Below, one piece after another: positions 1 to 10,758 of a stretch of 64,000 nt of DNA. Under the pieces are notes generated by a model. The model saw only the letters and a list, made by a program, of their open reading frames with translations. It was not told the origin of the DNA and searched no databases. Position numbers and translations under genes: made by a program. This stretch comes from Stropharia rugosoannulata (Eukaryota > Basidiomycota > Agaricomycetes > Agaricales > Strophariaceae): NCBI GenBank assembly GCA_028532985.1, contig JANCIK010000003.1, forward strand, positions 1,560,001 to 1,624,000. Reading direction: 5' to 3'. Position 1 is the first letter of the stretch. Every line of letters starts with the position of its first letter.

Positions 1-1208
1 GGGCACGTGTCGGTACAGCACTAAGTGTCAGTTCGCGCACGGAGAGGACGAGCTTCGAAAAGTGGCTAGGCATCCTAAAGTAAGTACATCTACTATCAGC
101 CGGTCTGTGGGCTTTGATCATCTATTGATGCTGATGTCTTGTTTTCTGCTCTAGTACAAGACAGAGATTTGCAAGGTTTGTGTTTCGTTTCATGATCGTC
201 AGATCGACGGATATTGATGGTGCTTCTTTGGTTCGTTGCAGACTTTCTGGGTGTCGGGTTCATGCCCGTACGGTAAGCGGTGCTGCTTCATCCACACTGA
301 ACTTACGGGCAGCGGCACGCCCGCGACCGCAAGTACGACGGATAACACACCGCCTCAAACCCAACCGGACGACATGCGTGACCGCTCAAACAGCGATCCC
401 GACACGTCCATCTCCATCCTTGCTCGCATCTCGCAGCAACGTGCCCAGCCACAGGATGCTGCAACACCCGTCGACATGATCGCGACTAATGGGTTCCAGT
501 TCACGAAACCGCCCACAGGCTCCCTGCGCGTCGACACTTCGGTTACGGACGGCCCACCTGTCAAGCAAAACAAGTCGGCCTACCCGTCGTTCGCGAGTAA
601 CGGCATCTTACTGCCTGCGCCCGACCATATCACAGCCAAGTCCCCCGCGCCGGTCACTGCGGGCCCGGATCTCGGCCGGCACAATCTGGCAAGGATGGAG
701 ATTGTTGGGTATGCTAATGTGCGTTCTTTCATTTTCGATGCTACGTTTGTGGATTGGTCTGACTGCTCCTATATAGCACCAGAAGAAGAACAGCTCTGCA
801 TCTGTAACGGGCAACGCGAATCCGCGCCACTCGTTTAGCGCGGATGGCGGCGACCTCTCCGCATTCGGCGCGTCCCCGCCTACGTCGGGACACGGCGCGT
901 ACGGCCACACGCATGGCGGTGGTAGCGATAGCCCTCAGCCCGGTGGAGGGAGTGCTAACGCCAACGCGAATAACTCGGGCGCCAACAATAATGGCAGCGC
1001 AGCGCGCGCAAACGGACATGTGCGTTCGGGCAGCGCTGGGAACTGGGGTGCGTTCGCGCGCACGAGTCACCTCGCGACTGCGTCGGCCTATCCTCACGGG
1101 GCGGCCAGCCCCGCGGGCGAGATTATGGGCGGAGGCGGCTCGCCGTGGTCGAGCACAGAGCTCGCGGTGGGGTCGTCCCGCCTACACGAAAAGGCGTGGG
1201 CGCTTTGA
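1..1208 (+). CDS. Tandem CCCH zinc-finger protein, TIS11/tristetraprolin-like (5' end outside window)
   Basis: Seen: four exons, 1-79, 155-175 (21 nt), 242-718 and 777-1208, joined in frame by GT-AG introns. The first finger is cut by the window edge; its second half reads C-x5-C-x3-H (CRYSTKC..FAH). The second finger is complete, C-x8-C-x5-C-x3-H, preceded by the family lead-in YKTEIC and containing [12 protein letters not shown]. The remainder is low-complexity, rich in Ala, Gly, Asn and Ser. Known: this two-finger family binds AU-rich elements in mRNA 3' ends and promotes deadenylation and decay. Inference: a cytoplasmic or shuttling mRNA-decay regulator. The start codon and N-terminus lie upstream of base 1. 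The donor at 719 (GTGCGT) was chosen because the nearer GTATGC at 709 breaks the frame of the last exon. Confidence 0.85.
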
Positions 1209-2418
1209 GGACGTCTCGATTGAGAGACTGCCTCCGCCTGCGCGGCGTTGACTTTTTTTTATGATGATAAATGATATGTCGATCCCGCCCCGGATCTGAC
1301 CTCTGTGTGCAGGGGCGATTTTCCTTATTCTTCATTGTTGAGCTTCTTTATACCGTTCTGAACGTCTTTGGCGATTGCCCTGAGGTTACACCGCCCGCAT
1401 TATCACCACCCTCTACCCAACCATCCATCCACACACCCCGTCATCGATCAAAGGCCATCGTTCATGGCTATTCCGATTTTTTGTCCGGCCCACATCATCC
1501 CGCAACCGACCTCACCTACTATCTGCCCATTTCCCACTTCTTGCTGCCCGCTAGATCGGACGTTGTTATATCCCATTATCTGTGTTTTGCGACATGTGCT
1601 ATAGTTTTCTTTTACCTGCGCTCGGTTGGAATTTCCATTACATATAGGTATACACACCACACCACGCCCAGTTTCACGATGCTCGGCCCCCCTCCTTGCC
1701 CTTTTTCTCCGTCTCTCTCTCTCTTCTCGTTATTCAAGTGTTTGATATCTGTCTATCTCTATATTTCCATTATCAAGTGCCCTGCTCTTGTCATGTGCTA
1801 CTTTCGCTCGTGTTTGCTCGCCCGCTACTACTCACACGCACCGCCCGCCACCCATCATCTAACACCCACCCCACCGACAATACCGACCCGAACCACGAGC
1901 CAACTGCAGAAAACGACCTCTCACGACCCGACCAAGCTGTTCTTTCACCTTGGCTCATGCTCTCGATTATGGCATTGCTATCCTACCTTATTCACTTGAG
2001 CACCCCATTTCACAGCCCACCCCCCCTCACCACAGCCCCCACCCACCCCGCACGTACATTCTTCTTTGCACTCCGTCCGTCGTCGTCCGTCACATATCAT
2101 GTTCTTTTTATTCTATCTCAATTCAATTATGATTAAGTGTTTTTTTTTTGGTCTGGATATAGATCCGTGTGTTTTATCTATCTCAGAGTTGAACAAAAAA
2201 AAATTGCACGGAGCATTGCTGATTGATTTGATTGAGTGGTTACAGGCAAGAGGGCTCGATGAGCATCCCCCCGCATTGAGTACAACGTTATATGTAGTTA
2301 TTGAATCAGAACTGCTGCGTATTAACGGGGTATGTAACTATAGCAATTGATGAATAAATAGCGGTGCGGCTTGAGAATAGAAAGAAATAAAAGCAAAGAT
2401 ATACACAGCCGACATAGA
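1209..2418. other. Convergent intergenic region with CU-rich, G-poor tract
   Basis: This lies between the zinc-finger gene and the convergent kinase gene. From about 1380 to 2110 the + strand is dominated by C, T and A with very few G, including runs of CCACC and CTCTCT. An open frame of about 240 codons exists here, but its composition is simply that of the pyrimidine tract and it is not credible as a gene. The tract may include the 3' UTR of the upstream gene. T-runs occur near 1250 and 2135-2150. Confidence 0.6.
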
Positions 2419-3961
2419 TTAGATGTTGAATGAAGCCAGCGCTTTACGGAAGCCCGCCATGCGCCCCTTGGCATAGCCTATGTAATCAAACTCGGGCTCG
2501 GTCGTACCTGCCTCGAGATCCTCCCGAGCCTGCACGATCCCCCAAATGGCCCAGCCGGCATGGGATGCGGCGCCCCACACTGCGACGTCGCGGTCGAGCT
2601 GCGCGACCTGCTCTGCGAGGACGGCGCCGTCGACGATGGGGTCGTCCGCGAGCATCGCTGCGTGCTCTATGTAGGAGAGGTAGAAGTTTTCGCGCTCTGT
2701 GCGCGTCGGGTAGCGCGCGGGCGTGAGCAGGTGTGGCGTCGCGCAGTGGTAGTCCGCCGTCCACTCGTGGAAGTGGTTTGCGATATCGTATGCGGCGGGG
2801 TTCGGCCCTGCGTACTCGAAGTCGACGACGATTATCTGCATAAGGGTTAGCGAAATTCTGGGTCATCTTGCCAGAAAGGAAAGGCGTACCTGACGGTGCT
2901 CGTCGATGCCCTCGCTGCCGTCGCGCAGGCGCAGGAGGTTGCCGTACTGCGCGTCGTTGTGCGCGAATATGCGGCGCGTGCCAAAGGTGTGCGGGCGCGC
3001 GAGCGCCCAGGCGAGGTAGCGCGCCCACTCGGATCTAAAGCGCGGCAGGTCAAGCTCGCGCCGCGTCGCAGCATCCACAGCAGGAAGTGCAAGGACGTCT
3101 TTGGCCGCGGCGAGCCACGAGAAGACGTTGTCTGCGATGTCGAAGCCCGGGTGGACTGCACCGGGCGGGGGGCTGGGGACGCCGACGGCGGCGATGTCGA
3201 CAGAGTGCAGCTCGGCCATGCGAGCACCTATCCAGCGGCTGATCTGCGGGTCGCGGATGTCGGCTGCGGTGAGGGTGACGGAGTCGAAGAACTCTTCGAT
3301 GCGGCCGTTGTCGTAAGTGCCGTACACACGCGGGCCGATCTTGTAGACGGAGGAGAGGACATGGAGGATGTGGAGCTCGCGCGGGCGCGAGATGAGCGAG
3401 CCCGAGGAGGAGCCGTAGACGCGCAGGAGGACGGTGCGCGCGGCGGGGACGGAGGGGCAGGAGACGAAGAAGACGGCGTTGGTGAGTGCGCCTGAGATTT
3501 TCTGGACGACGACATCGGCGGGCGCGATGGCTGCGGTGGCCCAGACATGGACGTGGAGCTTGCGCAAGATATCGAGCAACTGTGACGCAAAGGCGGGCTT
3601 CTTGTACTGTCTGCAGCAGAGAAAGGGTGTTAGGGTTGTAGTGGGGGATGAGCAATAGAACCAGACCATGATCCGTTTGATTCATGTTCTTTCAGTTCAG
3701 CTGCCAGTGGCCGTTGTCGCTAAACAAATATGCAGCAGAAGGGAATGTCGCTCACCTGGCGTCGAGTCTGATCTTTGCGTGCCTCAGGCCCTCCTCGCGG
3801 TATGTCTCCGCGCCGTTGTCGGCGAGGCGAGACGACGATGCGGTCACGAGCAGATCGGTGAGGCTTTGCATGGAACTGGCGGACATCTGGCGTGAAATTG
3901 AGGGCGGCTGGGAGAGCGATGCAGACGAGGATGAGAAAGTGGGGGAAAGCACTGGAACCAT
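2419..3961 (-). CDS. Choline/ethanolamine kinase
   Basis: Seen: three exons, 3961-3756, 3610-2890 and 2835-2419, giving about 447 aa. The kinase Brenner box is HNDAQYGN near residue 285. The metal-binding segment VVDFEYAGPNPAAYDIANHF begins the last exon near residue 312. These are the two hallmark motifs of choline/ethanolamine kinases. The N-terminal 70 residues are Ser-rich and probably disordered. Known: the family phosphorylates choline or ethanolamine with ATP, the first step of the CDP-choline/CDP-ethanolamine (Kennedy) branch of phospholipid synthesis, in the cytosol. Substrate choice cannot be decided from motifs alone. The start is the first in-frame ATG of the Ser-rich exon. The first intron (3755-3611, 145 nt) is longer than its neighbours, so a small unrecognised exon inside it is possible. 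Confidence 0.88.
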
Positions 3962-4371
3962 TTGTAGAGCTCGATGCTGGGATGATAGTCAAGATAAGGG
4001 TCGATGTCAAGAGTCTCTTACGGCGGATCACCACTACTCACCCCTCTCCACCCGGCTCCATTCCATGCCCGCCATTCAATTCCAGTCGTGTGACGTCTTT
4101 TCTGCACCTCTATTCAACGCTTGTCAACCTGCTCACGCTGCATACTGCTCTCCTCACGTCGTCATATCGCTGCGATAGTTCTCCTGCGACCTCCTGTGAC
4201 GACATCGAGAGCTTTAAAAGACAGAACTGCATATTATCACCAAATTATCTCCCAAACGCTTGGTCCGGCAGTATGGCGCTAACCACATATGTCTCTAGAT
4301 AAGACAAGCCCACACTGTCCCCATACAATTGACATGGGTATTCAAAAGAAAGAAAATACTCTGGCTATGTA

Positions 4372-4396
4372 CAGTCGAACCCCTTATAACCCATGC
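4372..4396 (+). repeat. Left terminal inverted repeat of the pogo-like element
   Basis: It begins CAGTCGAACCCC directly after a TA dinucleotide and matches the complement of 4955-4979 with one substitution over about 24 bases. Confidence 0.85.
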
Positions 4397-4954
4397 CCCC
4401 CAAAACCCATAACCCCACATAACCCATAGAAAAGTCCTTCCACCGAGTTGGTAGGCGGGGATTTGCAGCACATAACCCATAGGTCCGCACTAACCCATAA
4501 CCCATAGGATGTGAAGATCAAGTATGGGTTTTGGTTCCAGCATAATTGGGGCCGGACTTACCAAATTATGACTCTGTTGGCCGAAAAACCTTAAAAATCG
4601 CATTTCGATCCAAAATCATTATTTTCATACTGACTCTCTAACCAATTGATGCTCGGAAAACTAACCAAAAATGGACTTCTTGGGTACAAAAACGAATTCA
4701 AGCTCCGACAGAGGGCATTTTATTGTCCGACAAAGAGCAGTAGGACAACAAAAAAGGCGTTGAGTAACGTGTCATCAACATATTGGAGCCATTCTTGTAT
4801 AACAAAGAGGTGTCATAGAAGCTGCGCGACAAGTAGAGCATAATTATTAGGAGTTGGAAAAAGTTGGAGTGTAAAATATTTTTGGTCTATTTTTATCGCA
4901 CCTCTTGCAACCCATAACCCCTCAAAACCCATAGCCCGGGGTGACTCCGGATGG

Positions 4955-4979
4955 CTATGGGTTATGAGGGGTTCGACTG
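4955..4979 (-). repeat. Right terminal inverted repeat of the pogo-like element
   Basis: It ends GGGGTTCGACTG directly before a TA dinucleotide and mirrors the left end. Confidence 0.85.
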
Positions 4980-7640
4980 TAGTGGCCGAATTTATCGGGT
5001 TAGTTCCGTTTTTTCTACACCATTCAGCGGATCAGTGCCGCATACAAGGCTCAAGTTAGCGTCCACAAGCTCTATCAGTGAAACACGAGAATTGTGAACC
5101 GGCGGGATAAGGCCATTGGGAAAGCTGAACGAATCGGTGTTCTTAATAGATCATGCAAAACTTGTGAACAACCTCAAGAAACTTCATTCGCAATCGCCAG
5201 CGACGAACGAGGCATACCATCTGGCGAAGCATTTACGTCTCTCGTCGCCACAAAATTGAAAGGGTTCTCCCATGTTATATTTTTTCACTGCGTGTTTTCA
5301 TACTTATGTCGTCGGCCTTCAAACCCGCTGCGAAATGGATTCATCGTCTGCTTCAAATCCCACCTGAGCAAGCTCGGCGATCCAGGGTCACAATCCGAGA
5401 TGTATGCGACCCTCGAGGCAGCCTTAATGACCGCGTAATATCAGCCTCTGCTACTGTCCACTTCACAGAACAGTTTTACAGAACATTGCGAAGACATAAT
5501 GCCTTCGCCTCTCTAGGCCCGAAGCGATTCCGCCTCTGCGCACTTGCGGCGCATGCATTCCCCCTTTGAGGAACGAAGGGACCGCCACAGCGTGTAGTCT
5601 GTACAACGAGGTGCGTATCATAAGCAAGCCCGCAGATCGTCTCCCAGATCAGCCGCCTCTTCTTCATATCTCCTACGCCATTTTCTATGGGCTGTATGCA
5701 TCAAAAAGAATTGTCGCCTAAACGATCCAGGAAGCTTCTGCTTTGACCTACCCGTCCAGACCCGACAAGCACCCCCAGACATAGCGCAATTAGGGCAAGT
5801 GACCTCTATATGTTCTTCGCTCCAGATTGCCAGATAATTTGGGAAAGAAGTGCGTTTCCCCGCGTCAGGGTATATGTCAGGAAAGGGCGACAAGCACATG
5901 CAATCAGCTTCGAAATATAATCAGAGACGACGGTGACAGTGCGATGACTGGTGTATGTAAATGCTTGCAGCCTGCAGGGCGCAACAAATAGATCCCGGCC
6001 GGTCGGTCCTGCAGGGCGTTCTGACAGGCGCCGTGGGTTATTTGCTGCACAAGCAGCGCACGGCGCACGACTACTTACCTTGCACAGTGGCTATTTTGCG
6101 AACGCCAGTGAACGAAACAAAACGAGATATGAATATACCTAATCATCATTACAGAATACACGCCCTCTGATTTTCATCCATCCACCAAGCCTTCCGAAGC
6201 AAGGTGACCGTGGATGATTGTCATTACGGTCTTGTGCTTGTGATCACCTCGGCTGGCTATAATGAACGCACCACACGCACAGGACAGGACAGGACAAGAG
6301 CGCAATCTCCGTTCTGCTTCCGTGCATGCGCCCCCTTCTATGTACGCCTCATCGCCAATAGCGTACGAAGGCGACATTTTCTCAGCCCATCCCAGCGCGC
6401 TAGTCCCAACACGCGCTGCCGCTGCATGTCGGCCCACGGCAACTTCGTACGGCCCCACCATCGCCATCACGCAAGTCCTGTTCGAAGCGCGCATACAACG
6501 CACATATGACATCCAGCCGATCTACAGGCCAAAACTAAAGCTTGGATTATAAAACCACCCCCGTCCTGGTTTGCTTCATCAATCTCGATACCGGTTATCC
6601 TAAGCCATATGTCAAGCATTTGTCATTTTTTATTTTCTTTCGCGAGCGAAGCGCAATGTGGACTCTCGCGGTCATGGATCCTTTTTCTGATCGTCAGAAC
6701 AGCGCGTTCGGCCTCTGGGAGCCTCTGGGCACCAGGACATAGTGGGGGGCTGGCCTGTGGGCTTCGCAGCATGTGTTGCGCCTGCCTTCTCAGGCCGAAT
6801 CAGATGCATAGTCATAGGGGCTACGTGGATATGAAGAGGTCGAGGACCGCCGCTGCGTCTTTTGCTCAAGCCTGGTGAAGTCATGCAGCGCGTATGTATT
6901 TAGCATGTATGCCACAACTACGCGCACGCGGGCCGACGCCACGCTTCGAGCGTAAACCCACACCCAGACCCTGCTATTCCATCCAAAATAAAATCTTGCT
7001 TGCCGGAGTGTGTCTAATGCGTACTTATGCATCGAACAGCACCGATGGAGAAATACACATCTCAAATACTATACTTAAATGATGCAGGAAGAAGCGGCCT
7101 GAATTTCAGATGAAATCGGTATGGAACAGCACTGGGGCGTGCCCTTGACTTCTTCGCGCCATAAACTAAGGGAAAAACGGTGCCCATATTCAAGCAGCAC
7201 CCCGCATACCGCGTGGGGAACACTGGTAACATGACCCGCGAAAACGAGACTTGTTCTTTTCGGAACGCGGTTATATCATTTAACATACAATTACATTTTT
7301 TTGCCGTACAAGAGAGGCTGCGTGCGTGATAAACATAGTACTAGTGTATCTGTATCTACGGCGAGGGTTGGTATCTACTATCCAGCTTGTTGGTTGCACA
7401 TTCGAAGAAATTCTGCGGCCGCCGCGCAGCTATGGAGGTCTAGCGGCTTTCTCTGTCTGTAATTTACAGCCTGCAGGCAGGCGGCGCTCCACTGCTTATA
7501 CTTTCTGGTCTTCTGCCGGTGCTTGCACCGACGCAGTCGGTGTTTTATCGACCGCTACAACGTCGATGCTCGAAAGTTTTCGTAATCCAAACGAAATCTA
7601 ATCGACCCATCAGAAAATGAAGTAAATATATAAAAGAAGA

Positions 7641-10016
7641 TTAACTGACTAAGAATGCAGCTGCCAGGCAGGGAGCGCACACGGTCCAAATCAGCTGAAA
7701 AAACACTCAGACTCAGGGATTAATTATCAGCACGAGAGAAACATACCCTGATAGACATCGAGAGTATATGAATTATGTTCTGTTTGATGGGTTCTGGAAG
7801 ATATTTTATTGCGCGATAGTCGATGGAGTAGCCATCGTAGGCCGCGAAATGAGGAGGTAAACGACTCGATGAAACAGAGTGATATATCGTCCCTGCGATA
7901 GACTTCATTGAAATTCAGAGGCTGCCCACAAACGTGATAAGATGGATGTACACCTACCAGACCAACAGTAGCACCTGTGAATCGAACCAAAAAGAATGCG
8001 CTCGTGCCAGTAGCTAACTCACTCGGCTTCAAAGCCCGAGCAAAAACCTGGTACGGAGCATGGAACAGCATGCCGATCCCTATCCCAGATATCAAGGGGT
8101 AGATGACCTGTTCGGCGATACTAGCGTGTTCGTTGAGCAAGTTTAGGAGTCCTGGCGGGGAAAATAGATTAGATTGATGTTCCCTCAAAACGTGTTTGGC
8201 CACTTACCAAATCCTGCGGCTGAGATAAAGAGGCCCAACGAGATCACCCTGTTCTGTCCCGTGGTGTCATATGTTCTTCTCTGCCAATAGCCAATAAGCC
8301 ACGCTGCAGGCATAGACGCTAAAGATGAGCCGAGCGAATACGGAAGAAGCTTGATTCCGGCTTCAAGTGGTGTGGACCCGTTGGCAGCCTAGCTAGCGTT
8401 CAGATAAATATTAATCAAAAGCAAAACAACAGACCTGGAAGAAAAGCGCGAGATAGAACGTTCCAGCGGTAAAAGCAAAGTTGTGCAAGAAGGTTATGAC
8501 CAGAATAGCGACTGAATGGTATGTGAGTATATTTAGACAAGCTCAGACGCAAGCTTAATTACCAGTCGTAAAGTCCCTAAATGTCGTCGCCGGAAATAAA
8601 GGATCTCGACTGGTATATTTTTCATAGACACCCCCGCATATCAGACCGAAGGTCCCAAGTAAAAGAAGTGCGATGGTGGAAGTAGCGGTCCCTGAATCGC
8701 AAAGAAAAACCTTCAGCATACTTCTACTTCATGTTTGAGCGGGGCTCCGCTTACATCCCAATTCTGTCGCAAAACTGAACCCTATGATAATACAGCTTGT
8801 GCTTCCCATGAAGGCGGCACTTCAGCGTTCAAAATAAGAATACGCGGAAATGACAATACATTCTGTAGGGAAACTCACAGTCCCACAAAGTCAAATTGTT
8901 GACTTAGCATCCTCCACGATGCATTCGAAGCAGTTTTGAGTTCCACATGACGCAAGGACACGGAAAGTACGATAAAAGCTGTCAAGCACAGGGGTATATT
9001 CATATAAACTAAGCGGCATCGTTAGATTGTTCACAAACAAACATAACGTAAAGGAGTTCTTACATCCCCAACGCCAGCTAACAATTGTTCCGTGTGTTCC
9101 TAATAATAGCAGGTAAGGAAGGCATCAAAGTGACACATTAACAGAGATCTTACCGCTGAATAGACCACCGATAAGCGGTCCGGCAATAGCTGAACAGCTC
9201 CAAGTAACACTGAGAGCTTGCGACCAGGTGGCTCGTTGCCGAACTTCAACTACTTCAGCAGTGATCACCCATACCGAGCTCACAATACCTCCTCCCCCTA
9301 CCCCCGCTGTTATATGCATATGAGTGAGTACCATCCTTTAACATGTATATGATGTCACCCACCTATTGCACGAGCAGCAATAAGCCAATTTATTGACTGG
9401 TGGAGGTATTAGTTGACGTCGCGATGCATGGCGTCAGCTAGTGCAACTTACTTTTGCCGCACCACAGAGCACGGACCCAAGTGCAAATATACTTATGCTG
9501 GTGTATAGGACAGTCTTTTGAAAACTCAAAATAAGTGAGATTGCCTTCGCAAAATCAATTGCCGTACCTTCCGTCCCACCAAATCCGACACTCTCCCGTA
9601 CAAAGGTTGAAACGCCGTCTGGGTAAGCATATAGGTAACACCGACCCATGTATATTGGTCCGCAGATGCCTTAAGCTCACTCGAAATTGTCGGTAAGCTT
9701 GTCGAGACTATTGTCTGCACATCATGTTAACAGAGTGCAAGTGATCTGAGTTATTTGAAAATCCTCACAGCGTCCGTGGTGGCAAGAAAAAGAGTTAAAG
9801 CAGCTCTATATGAAGGATTAAAATCCTGAAGAATGAGCAAGGAAAAAGAACGGGCCCTATATGAATGATTAAGAGCTGCAGTGTCGAGAGTGGCTCCGAT
9901 CTGCAAGTATGCAGTGTCGAAGTATCCGAATTCGCAGAGGGGTTTGATATGACAATTTCCTTTTCGTCGAGAGAGACATTCTGTGGTGATGAAAAATCGC
10001 TGTGAGTAGAAGACAT
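7641..10016 (-). CDS. MFS multidrug-type transporter (DHA2-like, 14-TM type)
   Basis: Seen: a multi-exon gene. Conserved blocks read in order: TTDATIVSTSLPTISSEL (end of helix 1), YGRVSDLVGRK (loop 2-3 signature), ARAIAGVGGGGIVSS, SAIAGPLIGGLFSG, SWRWGFYMNIP, then near the C-terminus TGATVGL joined to SIAGTIYHSVSSSRLP. The last small exon reads LIWTVCAPCLAAAF and stops at 7641-7643. Known: this block order matches fungal DHA2 drug:proton antiporters of the plasma membrane. The proposed first exon is 10016-9954, starting MSSTHSDF. Joining to 9900-9769 needs a 53-nt intron with a weak GTCATA donor; this is the only in-frame solution I found. The gene starts no obvious cluster, so the substrate is unknown. 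The N-terminus contains a 17-residue duplication described separately. Confidence 0.85.
9771..9872 (-). repeat. 51-bp imperfect tandem duplication in the MFS N-terminal exon
   Basis: Two adjacent 51-bp units (9872-9822 and 9821-9771, read on the minus strand) both start TTAATC.TTCATATAG. In the frame used by the downstream transporter they encode two related 17-residue units containing N-x-SYRA just before helix 1. Since 51 is divisible by three, the duplication keeps the frame. Confidence 0.65.
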
Positions 10017-10758
10017 TCAAGGGGAACTTTTCAGTGCAACTAGTTTGTGAGCAACGGTGTCGGAAGCCATTTCTTGTCTGGTTTTATAGAACAAGTAGCC
10101 GCATCGGGTCGACATTTTTAGAAAACGCGCAAGTAGAATCGCAGCGTAGAGCAAAACGCTTAGCTGAACACGATCCACATGCACCATTCAGATGAGATCT
10201 TGAAGACAGATTCGACCTAGGAAATCTGACAAGATGCAGTCTTGGCTTTCGTTGTTCATGGCGGATACTACTCCAAAATTCGCAAGTCATGTGTGGTCAG
10301 CATCTGCTAGGATCTATGTATCTGGCTTTAACGGGAATCAGAATTGCCCCAAGTAAAGTTCACACCCAGAACTTTGAAAGTAGCTGATACAACAAATAAT
10401 AATCCATACCGAGAAATATAGTGCCAGTAGCTTGGCTGGAATAGACCCACGGTGAAGATCTTGTGAAGCGATCGATCCAACATCACGTATGGGCATCTCA
10501 GTCTCTGCTTTGGAATAACAGGGATGGATTGGTTCCAGTTGTAGGTGTCTACTCCAAATTATAATGAAGTACTATATATGCCGAATCATTAGAAAGGGTA
10601 GTTCGGGGGTTGGATTTTTAATGATCTAGTAAATTAGCCGGTCGCTCGTTTTGGTTCTTCCTTCGCGCCATCTTCCTCTGGTCGATCTGAGAAAAAAAAA
10701 TGAACGTATTAATATTTACGTTTAATTCACCGTCAGCAGGAAACATGCCATTCGGATT
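10017..10758. other. Intergenic region upstream of the MFS gene
   Basis: No gene seen. It contains the promoter side of the transporter and the 3' flank of the DnaJ gene. AT-rich patches near 10560-10620 include TATATATG. Confidence 0.5.

Larger units (their letters stand above)
4372..4979. mobile_element. Non-autonomous pogo/Tigger-like DNA transposon (MITE-like), 608 bp
   Basis: Seen: both ends carry inverted repeats. The left end starts CAGTCGAACCCCTTATAACC; the complement of the right end starts CAGTCGAACCCCTCATAACC, about 24 bp with one mismatch. Each end is flanked by TA (4370-4371 and 4980-4981), a TA target-site duplication. The subterminal regions carry around ten copies of the motif ACCCATA(A/G) or its complement. 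The interior is AT-rich and has no transposase frame. Known: TA duplications and CAGT termini are typical of the pogo branch of Tc1/mariner. Inference: a deletion derivative or MITE mobilised in trans by a pogo-type transposase elsewhere in the genome. Confidence 0.85.
3962..7640. other. Intergenic region, no supported gene apart from a transposable element
   Basis: Apart from the pogo-like element at 4372-4979 I see no convincing gene. Weak coding-like patches exist at 5094-5438 (+) and 5618-5899 (-, with a CPNC motif), but neither connects to neighbouring exons by clear splice sites. A short direct repeat CCTGCAGGGCG occurs near 5972 and 6008, and a (GGACA)n run near 6282. It includes the promoter of the kinase gene and the 3' flank of the MFS gene. 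Confidence 0.5.

Noticed and set aside
1271..1999. Long open frame of about 240 codons on the + strand
   Set aside because: It is a by-product of a pyrimidine-rich tract without G. No domain, splice structure or start context supports it.
4646..4843. Short open frame inside the pogo-like element
   Set aside because: No similarity to a transposase DDE or CENP-B domain. It is probably chance in a deletion derivative.
5618..5899. Frame with a CPNC motif, possibly a zinc ribbon
   Set aside because: Isolated, with no second cysteine pair in good spacing and no connecting exons. Evidence too weak.
9795..10016. Apparent frameshift in the first exon of the MFS gene
   Set aside because: A 53-nt intron (9953-9901) restores the frame, and the 51-bp duplication is in frame. 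A pseudogene call is not needed, although the donor is weak.
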